From Pseudomonadota bacterium (GTDB taxonomy: Bacteria > Pseudomonadota > Alphaproteobacteria > Rhizobiales > Hyphomicrobiaceae), in NCBI GenBank assembly GCA_023392135.1, contig JAEVZQ010000525.1:1-5980 (forward strand): 5,980 bases of DNA. Reading direction: 5' to 3'. The notes beneath the pieces are model-generated. The model saw only the letters and a program-made list of their open reading frames with translations, was not told where the DNA came from and made no database searches. Shown here in pieces: positions 1-5,452 of the stretch (its first letter is position 1; each line of letters begins with the position of its first letter). Both the position numbers and the translations under genes were made by a program.

Positions 1-1334
1 GGCGCGTCGTCTCGATGATGCAGTTCAACATGTACCATCACTACACGGTCGACGAGCATCTGCTGCGTGCGGTCGGCGAGCTCAGCAGCATCGAGGAAGG
101 CCGGCGGGCGAAAAACCTGCCGCTGTCGACCGAGATCATCGGCTCCATACAGAACCGGCGTGCGCTCTACGTCGCGGCTTTCCTGCACGACGTCGGCAAG
201 GGCCAGGTTGAGGACCATTCGAAAGTGGGCGCCGGCGTTGCCCGCCGGCTCTGTCCGCGGCTCGGACTGTCTGCCGCCGAGACGGACACGGTCGCATGGC
301 TCATCGAGCATCATCTCGAAATGAGCAACATCTCGCTCAGCCGCGACCTCGCTGACCCCAAGACGATCAGCGACTTCGCCGGCCTCGTACAAAGTCCGGA
401 GCGACTGAAATTGCTGCTTCTGCTGACGGTGGCCGACATCCGGGCTGTCGGCCCGGGCACGTGGAACGGCTGGAAGGGTCAGCTGCTGCGCGATCTTTAC
501 TGGCAGACGGAGCCACTGGTGGCCGGCGGACACACGCTGGTTTCGCGGCGCGAACGCATATCGGAAGCGCAGGCGCTGTTGCGGTCAGAGCTGGCGGGCT
601 GGCCCCCTGAGGAGGTCGAACGCTTCATTCAGCGCCACTACGACGACTACTGGCTGAAAACCGACGTACACAAGCAGGTCGAGCACGCGAACCTGATCCG
701 GCGGGCGGACGCCGAAGGCCAGCGGCTCGTGACGTCTTTCACCTCCAACGCATTCACGGCAATCACGGAGCTGTCGATCATAGCGCCGAACCACCCGCGA
801 CTGCTGGCGCTTTTTGCCGGCGCCTGCGCTGCGTCCGGGGCCAATATCGTCGGCGCCCACATTTCAACCACGCGCGACGGTCTGGCCCTCGACACGTTCC
901 TGCTGCAGCGGGAGTTGCCCGACGAGGCCGACGAGGGGCGCCGGATGGCCCGGATCACGCGCACCATCGATCGCGCACTCAAGGGCGAGGTACGGATGGC
1001 GGAGCTTATGGCGAAGCGGAAGCCGTCCGAGCGGCGCATCACCGCGTTCACCGTCGAGCCGGAGGCGATCATCAACAATAGTTTGTCCGACGAGTTCTCG
1101 GTCATCGAGGTGTCGGGCCGAGACCGGCCCGGGCTGCTTTACGACCTCACCAGCACGCTTTCCGATCTCAATCTCGACATCACCTCAGCGCACATCACCA
1201 CCTACGGGGAGAAAGCGGTCGACGTCTTCTACGTTACCGATCTGACGGGCAAGAAGGTCACGAGCGAGCAGCGCCAGGAGGCTATTCGCGAACGCCTTGC
1301 CGGGGTCCTGTCGCGAACCGCCGAGGCTGTATGA
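1..1334 (+). CDS. glnD: Bifunctional uridylyltransferase / uridylyl-removing enzyme GlnD, C-terminal part (5' partial)
   Basis: GlnD senses glutamine and uridylylates or deuridylylates the PII proteins (GlnB/GlnK) in the cytoplasm, setting glutamine synthetase activity and nitrogen gene expression. The window opens inside the gene: the first full codon is at 3, and the ATG pair at 15-20 is internal (family sequence MMQFNMYHHYTVDEH), not a start. Counting from the ATG at 15, the HD hydrolase domain shows YHHYTVDEH (7-15), LHDVGKG with the HD pair (57-63), DH (67-68), EHH (98-100) and a later Asp (141), the metal ligands of the uridylyl-removing site. Two ACT domains follow, about 250-300 (ELSIIAPNHPRLLALFAGAC) and 363-435 (VIEVSGRDRPGLLYDLTSTL), where glutamine is thought to bind. 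The nucleotidyltransferase domain must lie upstream of the window. The stop TGA (1332-1334) overlaps the murJ start. The visible part has no frameshift or missing catalytic residue. Very confident. Confidence 0.97.
   Translation, partial: RVVSMMQFNMYHHYTVDEHLLRAVGELSSIEEGRRAKNLPLSTEIIGSIQNRRALYVAAFLHDVGKGQVEDHSKVGAGVARRLCPRLGLSAAETDTVAWLIEHHLEMSNISLSRDLADPKTISDFAGLVQSPERLKLLLLLTVADIRAVGPGTWNGWKGQLLRDLYWQTEPLVAGGHTLVSRRERISEAQALLRSELAGWPPEEVERFIQRHYDDYWLKTDVHKQVEHANLIRRADAEGQRLVTSFTSNAFTAITELSIIAPNHPRLLALFAGACAASGANIVGAHISTTRDGLALDTFLLQRELPDEADEGRRMARITRTIDRALKGEVRMAELMAKRKPSERRITAFTVEPEAIINNSLSDEFSVIEVSGRDRPGLLYDLTSTLSDLNLDITSAHITTYGEKAVDVFYVTDLTGKKVTSEQRQEAIRERLAGVLSRTAEAV
1323..1334 (+). 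promoter_or_regulatory. murJ ribosome binding site and glnD/murJ ATGA overlap
   Basis: GAGG at 1323-1326 lies four bases before the murJ ATG (1331), inside the last codons of glnD. The ATG shares its last two bases with the glnD TGA stop (1332-1334). This arrangement fixes the murJ start and suggests translational coupling by re-initiation of ribosomes that finish glnD. Confidence 0.8.
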
Positions 1335-2911
1335 ACCTTTACCGCGCATTCGCCACGGTCGGCGGCCTCACGATGCTGAGCCGCCTGCTCGGCTTCGTTC
1401 GCGACATCCTGATCGCTGCTGCACTCGGCACAGGCTTCGTCGCCGACGCCTTCTTCGTCGCTTTCCGCTTTCCGAATCTGTTCCGTCGCCTCTTCGCCGA
1501 AGGCGCGTTCAACGCCGCGTTCGTACCGCTGTTTGCCAAGCGGCTCGAGGGTGAAGGCCCCGATTCCGCACGGGAGTTTGCCCAAGAGGCTCTGGCATGC
1601 CTCACCTTTGCGCTCGTCCTGTTCTCGGCCGTGGCAATCATCGCGATGCCCTGGCTGATGCTGCTTCTCGCACCGGGTTTCGCCAGCGATCCGGAGAAAT
1701 ACGATCTGGCCGTCCTGCTGACACGGATCGCATTTCCTTACCTCTTGTGCATGTCGCTGGTGGCGCTGCTGTCAGGCGTGCTCAACAGCATGGCCCGCTT
1801 CCTGGCCGCAGCGGCGGCGCCGATCCTGCTCAACGTCGTGCTGATCGGGGCAATCTCGATTGCCGTCGGGGCGGGCTATGATGCGCAGCCGGGCGCCGGA
1901 ATGATCCTTGCCGTCGGCGTCACGATCGCAGGCATTGCCCAACTTTTGATGCTGTGGATCGCGGTGCGCCGCACCGGGATGCGATTGAGGTTAACTTGGC
2001 CGCGCTATAGCGACGGCGTGAAGCGGCTCGTGAACCTTGGCATACCAGGACTGATTTCCGGGGGAATCACGCAGATCAACATCGTCGTCGGGACGATCAT
2101 CGCATCGCTGCAGGCGGGCGCCGTCTCGTACCTCTATTACGCCGACCGGCTCTATCAACTGCCGCTCGGCATAATCGGTGTGGCGGTCGGGGTGGTGCTG
2201 CTGCCCGACCTCTCCCGCAAGCTACGCGCGGGTGATGGCGCCGCGGCACACGACAGCCAGAACAGGTCACTGGAGTTCGCGCTGCTGTTCACGATTCCGG
2301 CGGCCGTCGCACTCGTGATCGCGGCGGAGCCGATCATAAGCGTGCTGTTTCAGCGCGGGGCATTCTCTGCCGCCGACACAGACGCTACGGCAGCAGCTCT
2401 CGCGGCTTTTGCGATCGGGCTCCCCGCGTTCGTGATGATCAAGGTCTTCCAGCCGGCTTTCTTCGCGCGTGAGAATACGCGCACGCCCATGTGGTTCGCG
2501 TCCATCAATCTCGTCGTGAATGCAGCTGGCTCCGTCGTGCTGTTCTTTTGGTTCCAGCGCCTCGGCTGGATGCCGCACGTCGGCATCGCCATCGCAACGA
2601 CCATGGCCGGCTGGATCAATGCCGGGCTGCTCATGCTGGCGCTGATGCGGTCCGGTGACTACCGGGCCGACCGCCGGCTGATTCGCAACACCTGGATGAT
2701 TCTGCTGGCGAGCGTCGTCATGGGTCTCGCGATCGCGGGTATCCTGCCCGTAATGAACCCCTACTTTGCACGTGAGGCCGGTCTGCTCGTGCGCGGTGCG
2801 AGCCTGGCCGGGCTCGTTGCAGCAGGTGTCTGCATCTACGCGATGATGATCATTACGACCGGTGTGCTCCGGATCGACCAGCTTCGCAAGTTCATGCGCC
2901 GGGCGGCCTGA
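1331..2911 (+). CDS. murJ: Lipid II flippase MurJ (MviN)
   Basis: MurJ is an inner-membrane flippase of the MOP superfamily that moves lipid II to the periplasmic face for peptidoglycan synthesis. The 526-residue product has the usual family length and a nearly continuous run of hydrophobic segments consistent with about 14 membrane helices. The N-terminal signature is intact: LSRLLGFVRD (16-25), VADAFF (37-42), and FRRLFAEGAFNAAFVPLF (51-68). Arg18, Arg24, Asp39 and Arg52 sit at the positions known to be essential in E. coli MurJ, and Arg273 in YYADRLYQLP matches the E. coli helix-8 arginine (Arg270). QRGAF (341-345) and QPAFFARENTRTP (374-386) are further family landmarks. The ATG overlaps the glnD stop (ATGA), with a GAGG Shine-Dalgarno at 1323-1326, so translation is probably coupled to glnD. 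No promoter of its own is evident. Very confident. Confidence 0.97.
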   Translation: MNLYRAFATVGGLTMLSRLLGFVRDILIAAALGTGFVADAFFVAFRFPNLFRRLFAEGAFNAAFVPLFAKRLEGEGPDSAREFAQEALACLTFALVLFSAVAIIAMPWLMLLLAPGFASDPEKYDLAVLLTRIAFPYLLCMSLVALLSGVLNSMARFLAAAAAPILLNVVLIGAISIAVGAGYDAQPGAGMILAVGVTIAGIAQLLMLWIAVRRTGMRLRLTWPRYSDGVKRLVNLGIPGLISGGITQINIVVGTIIASLQAGAVSYLYYADRLYQLPLGIIGVAVGVVLLPDLSRKLRAGDGAAAHDSQNRSLEFALLFTIPAAVALVIAAEPIISVLFQRGAFSAADTDATAAALAAFAIGLPAFVMIKVFQPAFFARENTRTPMWFASINLVVNAAGSVVLFFWFQRLGWMPHVGIAIATTMAGWINAGLLMLALMRSGDYRADRRLIRNTWMILLASVVMGLAIAGILPVMNPYFAREAGLLVRGASLAGLVAAGVCIYAMMIITTGVLRIDQLRKFMRRAA

Positions 2912-2940
2912 TCACCTGGCATGCGATGGGTCCACTTGCA

Positions 2941-2953
2941 CCGGGCAGCCCGG
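2941..2953 (+). repeat. Alternative 5-bp hairpin overlapping the trpS upstream stem
   Basis: CCGGG (2941-2945) can pair with CCCGG (2949-2953) around a three-base loop CAG. It uses bases 2950-2953, which are also the start of the left arm of the longer stem at 2950-2971, so the two cannot form together. On its own it is weaker, and such short GC palindromes occur by chance in GC-rich DNA. Confidence 0.35.
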
Positions 2954-2971
2954 CGCGCCATAACGCGCCGG
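2950..2971 (+). repeat. Perfect 8-bp GC hairpin in the murJ-trpS gap
   Basis: CCGGCGCG (2950-2957) and CGCGCCGG (2964-2971) form a perfect eight-base-pair stem around the loop CCATAA. All pairs are G-C, so the RNA hairpin would be stable. No T-run follows, so it is not a standard intrinsic terminator. It could be an RNA processing or stability barrier between murJ and trpS, or part of a leader structure, since it ends 15 bases before the trpS Shine-Dalgarno. It overlaps the left-hand alternative hairpin at 2941-2953. Confidence 0.6.
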
Positions 2972-2986
2972 CAATCAGAAATCCGC

Positions 2987-2993
2987 AGGTAGG
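2987..2993 (+). promoter_or_regulatory. trpS ribosome binding site
   Basis: AGGTAGG directly upstream of the ATG at 2996 offers two AGG cores, the first six bases and the second two bases before the start. The first has the better spacing. It supports the ATG at 2996, whose product begins [15 protein letters not shown] as expected for the family. The stop of the possible leader frame (2990-2992) lies within this site. Confidence 0.55.
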
Positions 2994-2995
2994 CC

Positions 2996-4033
2996 ATGAA
3001 GATCACGCCGCGCGTCTTCTCGGGGATGCAACCGACTGGCTCGCTCCATCTCGGCAACTATCTCGGCGCCATGCTGCAGTGGATCAGGCTGCAGGACACG
3101 CACGAGTGCATCTATTGCGTGGTCGACCTGCACGCCATCACCGTCTGGCAGGAGCCGTCCGAGCTCAAGAGCGCCATTCGCATGGTGACGGCGGCCTATA
3201 TCGCCTGCGGGCTCGATCCGAAAAAGAGCATCATTTTCAACCAGTCGCAGGTGCACCAGCATGCGGAGCTGGCATGGGTGTTCAACTGCGTCGCACGGCT
3301 CGGCTGGCTGAACCGCATGACCCAATTCAAGGAGAAGGCCGGCAAGGACCGTGAGAACGCCTCCGTCGGCCTCTATGCCTACCCGAATCTGATGACGGCG
3401 GACATTCTGGCCTATCGCGCTACGCACGTCCCCGTCGGCGAGGACCAGAAGCAGCACCTCGAGCTGGCGCGCGACATCGCGCAGAAATTCAACAACGATT
3501 ATCGCGATTCCATCATGGCGGCCGGCTTCGAGGAGGGAGCATTCTTCCCGCTGCCCGAGCCGATCATCACCGGCCCTGCCACGCGCGTGATGAGCCTTCG
3601 CGACGGCACGAAGAAGATGTCGAAATCCGACCCTTCGGACCTCTCACGCATCAATCTCATGGATGATGCCGACACCATTGCACGCAAGATCCAGAAGGCG
3701 AAGACCGATCCCGAGCCCCTCCCCTCGGAGGAGCTGGGGCTCGAAGGGCGTCCGGAAGCCGAGAATCTGGTCGGCATCTACGCGGCTCTGGCCGGCAGCT
3801 ATGTGCCTTCCGTGCTGCGCGAGTTCGGTGGCGGGCCGTTCTCCAGCTTCAAGAAGGCGCTCGGCGAGGTGTCGGTGGAGAAGATCTCCCCGATCGGTGC
3901 GGAAATGCGCCGGCTGGCGAGCGATGCGGCAGAGATCGACCGCATTCTCGCCGACGGTTCGCGTCGCGCAGAGGAGATCGCCGCGCCGATCATGGATCGA
4001 GTCAAGGACATTGTCGGTTTCGTGCGACGGTAA
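2996..4033 (+). CDS. trpS: Tryptophanyl-tRNA synthetase
   Basis: This class Ic aminoacyl-tRNA synthetase activates tryptophan with ATP and charges tRNA-Trp in the cytoplasm; it normally works as a homodimer. The 345-residue product matches the usual bacterial length of about 330-355. The HIGH-type motif is [12 protein letters not shown] (14-25), and the KMSKS loop is [10 protein letters not shown] (206-215). [12 protein letters not shown] (129-140) includes Asp136, equivalent to the aspartate that reads the indole NH of tryptophan in Bacillus Trp[18 protein letters not shown] (147-162) is the strongly conserved region of the Rossmann fold. The C-terminal helical part (about 220-345) would contact the anticodon. 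It lies 84 bp after murJ, so it may be read from the murJ transcript or from a promoter I could not identify. All catalytic motifs are present and no truncation is seen. Confidence 0.98.
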   Translation: MKITPRVFSGMQPTGSLHLGNYLGAMLQWIRLQDTHECIYCVVDLHAITVWQEPSELKSAIRMVTAAYIACGLDPKKSIIFNQSQVHQHAELAWVFNCVARLGWLNRMTQFKEKAGKDRENASVGLYAYPNLMTADILAYRATHVPVGEDQKQHLELARDIAQKFNNDYRDSIMAAGFEEGAFFPLPEPIITGPATRVMSLRDGTKKMSKSDPSDLSRINLMDDADTIARKIQKAKTDPEPLPSEELGLEGRPEAENLVGIYAALAGSYVPSVLREFGGGPFSSFKKALGEVSVEKISPIGAEMRRLASDAAEIDRILADGSRRAEEIAAPIMDRVKDIVGFVRR

Positions 4034-4131
4034 GGACTACTTGCGCGGAAAGCCAGTTATCTCGAAAGTCGAGCCGGATCATTCCAACGGATGAGCTTGG
4101 CCGGCATCGGGATTGCTGGCAGGCCCGCAAC
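4034..4131. other. Intergenic gap trpS-usp, with a small hairpin
   Basis: This 98-bp gap holds a five-base-pair stem, CTCGA (4061-4065) with TCGAG (4069-4073), around the loop AAG, with no T-run after it. I see no convincing sigma70 promoter and no reading frame with a plausible ribosome binding site. A sequence with the spacing of a sigma54 promoter (GGCA at 4103-4106, TTGCT at 4113-4117) is noted but too degenerate to call. Confidence 0.3.
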
Positions 4132-4653
4132 ATGACAGCATTGCGCATGGTCACGAAAAAACGCCGGGTTTTCGAGGAAGGGCATCGACGCAAGTATCTC
4201 GTCATCGTCGACGAGAGCGAGGAGGTCGAGGCCGCCCTGTTCTTTTCCGCACTGCGCGCTGCGCACACAGCGGCGTCGATCCTGCTGCTCTATGTCATCG
4301 AGCCGCAGGAGTATCAGCACTGGGTCGGTGTGCGGCAGGTGCAGCTCGAGGAAGAGACGACCAAGGCCAAGGCCCTGTTCCGGCTGTTCCGCCGCAAGCT
4401 CAACACCGCAGGCTTCGAATCCGTGCATACCGAAGAGGTGATCCGGGAAGGCAAGAAGGCGGAGGCCATTCTCGAGCTCATCGCCGAGGATGAGGATATC
4501 GCCGTCCTGACGCTTGGAGCGGCGACGGATACTCTGGGCCCCGGGCCTCTGGTCTCGTCGCTGGCGGCAGGAACCGCTGCGGGCTCGTTCCCGATCCCGA
4601 TCACGATCGTCCCGGGCAATCTGACGCTCGACGACCTGCAGGGGCTGGCTTAA
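4132..4653 (+). CDS. Universal stress protein (UspA) family protein
   Basis: A small cytoplasmic protein of the Usp alpha/beta fold; family members often bind ATP or AMP and respond to starvation or stress, but the specific role of this one is unknown. The 173-residue product has a basic N-terminal extension (about 1-20, with TKKRR and GHRRK), then the first strand KYLVIVDESEE (21-31) with the Asp expected near the nucleotide site, the second strand SILLLYVIEP (49-58), a charged helical middle (about 70-118), and the C-terminal segment LGAATDTLGPGPLVSSLAAG (128-147) followed by FPIPITIVPG (153-162). The glycine-rich loop does not fit the classical G-2X-G-9X-G-S/T motif well, so ATP binding is uncertain. 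ATG 4132 is the most upstream in-frame start in the gap, preceded by a weak GGCAGG; ATG 4147 is an alternative that would shorten the extension by five residues. Confidence 0.88.
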   Translation: MTALRMVTKKRRVFEEGHRRKYLVIVDESEEVEAALFFSALRAAHTAASILLLYVIEPQEYQHWVGVRQVQLEEETTKAKALFRLFRRKLNTAGFESVHTEEVIREGKKAEAILELIAEDEDIAVLTLGAATDTLGPGPLVSSLAAGTAAGSFPIPITIVPGNLTLDDLQGLA

Positions 4654-4679
4654 GGGAAAGCCCGACGACCCCTCGACTT

Positions 4680-4708
4680 TTGACCGCGCCAGCACTAGTT
4701 AGTAGAAT
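4680..4708 (+). promoter_or_regulatory. Sigma70-type promoter of nfuA
   Basis: TTGACC (4680-4685) and TAGAAT (4703-4708) each differ from the -35 and -10 consensus by one base and are separated by exactly 17 bases. Transcription would begin near 4715, giving a leader of about 50 bases before the nfuA ATG. The -10 box is the left half of the palindrome at 4703-4715, so a protein bound there would block RNA polymerase. The surrounding AT-rich patch (about 4694-4717) stands out in this GC-rich DNA. Confidence 0.75.
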
Positions 4709-4717
4709 AATTCTAAT
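4701..4717. promoter_or_regulatory. Iron-control (ICE / Irr) box-like operator
   Basis: TAGAATAATTCTA (4703-4715) is a perfect 13-bp palindrome of two six-base arms around one central A. It can also be read as TAGAA-N3-TTCTA, the core of the alphaproteobacterial iron-control element bound by Irr, whose approximate consensus is TTTAGAA-N3-TTCTAAA; the outermost bases match only in part (A at 4716). It overlaps the -10 box, as expected for a repressor. Irr represses many iron-using genes when iron and heme are low, and the downstream gene is an Fe-S carrier, so the fit is biologically sensible. The consensus is recalled from the literature, and binding by Irr is inferred. Confidence 0.65.
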
Positions 4718-4730
4718 CCGGCACGGCCAG

Positions 4731-4747
4731 CCCGGCGCTTGCCCGGG
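4731..4747 (+). repeat. Short hairpin in the nfuA leader
   Basis: CCCGG (4731-4735) pairs with CCGGG (4743-4747) around a seven-base loop, ending four bases before the nfuA Shine-Dalgarno. It would be part of the predicted leader RNA. It may be a chance GC palindrome; no known riboswitch is recognised. Confidence 0.3.
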
Positions 4748-4751
4748 TTCC

Positions 4752-4758
4752 AAGGAGA
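4752..4758 (+). promoter_or_regulatory. nfuA ribosome binding site
   Basis: AAGGAGA is a near-ideal Shine-Dalgarno five bases before ATG 4764. It decides the start: the open frame extends upstream to a TTG at 4680, but that codon lies in the -35 box and the extra residues do not resemble the family, whereas the product from 4764 begins MFIQTEPTPNP as Nfu proteins do. Confidence 0.9.
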
Positions 4759-4763
4759 CTTGC

Positions 4764-5318
4764 ATGTTTATCCAGACCGAACCGACCCCGAATCCCACCA
4801 CTCTCAAGTTCATCCCGGGTAGGCCGGTTCTGGGTGAAGGAACGGCCGACTATCGCTCACCCGATGATGCGGGCGAATCGCCCCTCGCGCAGCGGCTGTT
4901 CGAGGTCGACGGCGTGAAAGGCGTTTTCCTGGGTGCCGACTTCATCTCCGTGACCAAGGGCGACACCGAGTGGCAGCATCTCAAGCCCGCCATTCTCGGC
5001 GCCATTATGGAGCACTTCATGTCCGGCGCGCCCGTGCTGGGCAACGAGAGCGCCAACGATGCGGCCGGCGGCAACTACGATCCGAAGGACGAGGACACCG
5101 TCATAACCATCAAGGAACTCCTCGAGACGCGCGTACGTCCCGCGGTGGCTCAGGATGGCGGCGACATTACCTTCCACGGTTATCGTGATGGTGTGGTGTT
5201 CCTGCACATGCGCGGCGCGTGTGCCGGCTGCCCGAGCTCCACGGCCACCTTGCGGCATGGCATCGAGAACCTGCTGCGCCACTTCTGCCCCGACGTGCAG
5301 GAAGTGCAGGCGATCTGA
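4764..5318 (+). CDS. nfuA: Nfu-type iron-sulfur cluster carrier/scaffold protein (NifU-like)
   Basis: Nfu proteins receive an Fe-S cluster, typically [4Fe-4S], from the main assembly machinery (Suf in most alphaproteobacteria) and pass it to apo-enzymes in the cytoplasm. The 184-residue product has the alphaproteobacterial and mitochondrial two-domain form. An Nfu N-terminal domain (about 1-88) opens with FIQTEPTPNPTTLKFIPG and continues to KGVFLGADFISVTK (52-65). A linker of about 25 residues precedes the NifU C-terminal domain (about 112-180), with VRPAVAQDGGDITFHGY (124-140) and the cluster-binding C-A-G-C pair at Cys153 and Cys156 within GACAGCPSSTATL. A third Cys (175) follows. It has its own promoter with an overlapping ICE-like operator, so it is probably iron-regulated apart from trpS and usp. 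The symbol is used for the family; related rhizobial genes have also been called fssA, as far as I recall. Confidence 0.95.
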   Translation: MFIQTEPTPNPTTLKFIPGRPVLGEGTADYRSPDDAGESPLAQRLFEVDGVKGVFLGADFISVTKGDTEWQHLKPAILGAIMEHFMSGAPVLGNESANDAAGGNYDPKDEDTVITIKELLETRVRPAVAQDGGDITFHGYRDGVVFLHMRGACAGCPSSTATLRHGIENLLRHFCPDVQEVQAI

Positions 5319-5343
5319 GACCCAACTCGTCACCCCGGGTCTC
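5317..5343 (+). repeat. 7-bp inverted repeat over the nfuA stop codon
   Basis: GAGACCC (5317-5323, beginning inside the TGA stop) pairs perfectly with GGGTCTC (5337-5343) around a 13-base loop. It could act as a transcript-end or 3'-stability hairpin for nfuA, but no T-run follows. Its right arm overlaps the larger REP-like repeat at 5328-5377, so only one of the two structures can form at a time. Confidence 0.4.
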
Positions 5344-5377
5344 GTCTTGCGGATGCGACTCGACATCCGGGGTAACG
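5328..5377. repeat. REP-like 50-bp imperfect inverted repeat
   Basis: CGTCACCCCGG (5328-5338) faces CCGGGGTAACG (5367-5377), pairing at 10 of 11 positions. The pairing continues inward with a G-T wobble, T-A, and after one mismatch TCG/CGA (5342-5344/5361-5363). A nested alternative stem is CGGATG (5350-5355) with CATCCG (5364-5369). The outer phrase GTCACCCCGG...CCGGGGT is of the kind seen in the abundant repetitive extragenic palindromes of many alphaproteobacterial genomes. Only one copy is in the window, so repetition in the genome is inferred. Position after nfuA suggests a 3'-end stabiliser or terminator-like role. Confidence 0.55.
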
Positions 5378-5452
5378 CGCTGGTGAGGAGCCCCGCTCCC
5401 GTCAACTTGCCCGATGGCGCCTTCCAGCGTTGGCCGATATAGGTCTGCGCCT

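Larger units (their letters stand above)
2921..2992 (+). other. Possible 23-codon leader reading frame before trpS, with a Trp codon
   Basis: In the gap between murJ and trpS an ATG at 2921 opens a 23-codon frame that closes with TAG at 2990-2992, three bases before the trpS ATG. Codon 3 (2927-2929) is TGG, the only Trp codon; the peptide begins MRWVHLH and is rich in Arg downstream. Two overlapping hairpins lie within it (see 2941-2953 and 2950-2971). A Trp-containing frame in front of a tryptophanyl-tRNA synthetase could be an attenuation leader. Against this, there is only one Trp codon where classical leaders have two or more, no clear Shine-Dalgarno precedes the ATG, and no U-tract follows the hairpins. 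A chance frame is the more likely explanation. Recorded because of its context. Confidence 0.15.

Noticed and set aside
647..1105. Long - strand open frames opposite glnD, and similar ones opposite murJ, trpS, usp and nfu
   Set aside because: They run antisense to genes with clear family motifs, show Arg/Ser/Ala-rich composition typical of GC-rich shadow frames, and contain no recognisable domain.
2926..3354. 142-codon + strand frame overlapping the start of trpS
   Set aside because: It is out of frame with trpS, has no family features, and lies over the highly conserved N-terminal half of the synthetase.
4103..4117. Sigma54-like -24/-12 promoter before the usp gene (GGCA, then TTGCT with GG-N10-GC spacing)
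   Set aside because: The -12 part matches, but the -24 element lacks the leading T and the following CG. The start of transcription would fall only about four bases before the ATG at 4132, leaving no room for a ribosome binding site. Probably chance.
4641..4681. Possible terminator after usp: GGCTT (4647-4651) with AAGCC (4658-4662), and TTTT at 4678-4681
   Set aside because: The stem has only five pairs, competes with another weak pairing (4642-4646 with 4659-4663), and is separated from the T-run by 15 bases.
4680..4763. Upstream extension of the nfuA frame to a TTG start at 4680
   Set aside because: The TTG is part of the -35 box, the extra 28 residues do not look like the Nfu family, and ATG 4764 has an excellent Shine-Dalgarno and the expected N-terminus.
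5401..5452. Possible tsaB promoter (TTGCCC at 5407-5412, TATAGG at 5438-5443)
   Set aside because: The spacing of 25 bases is too long for a sigma70 promoter and no better pair is present.
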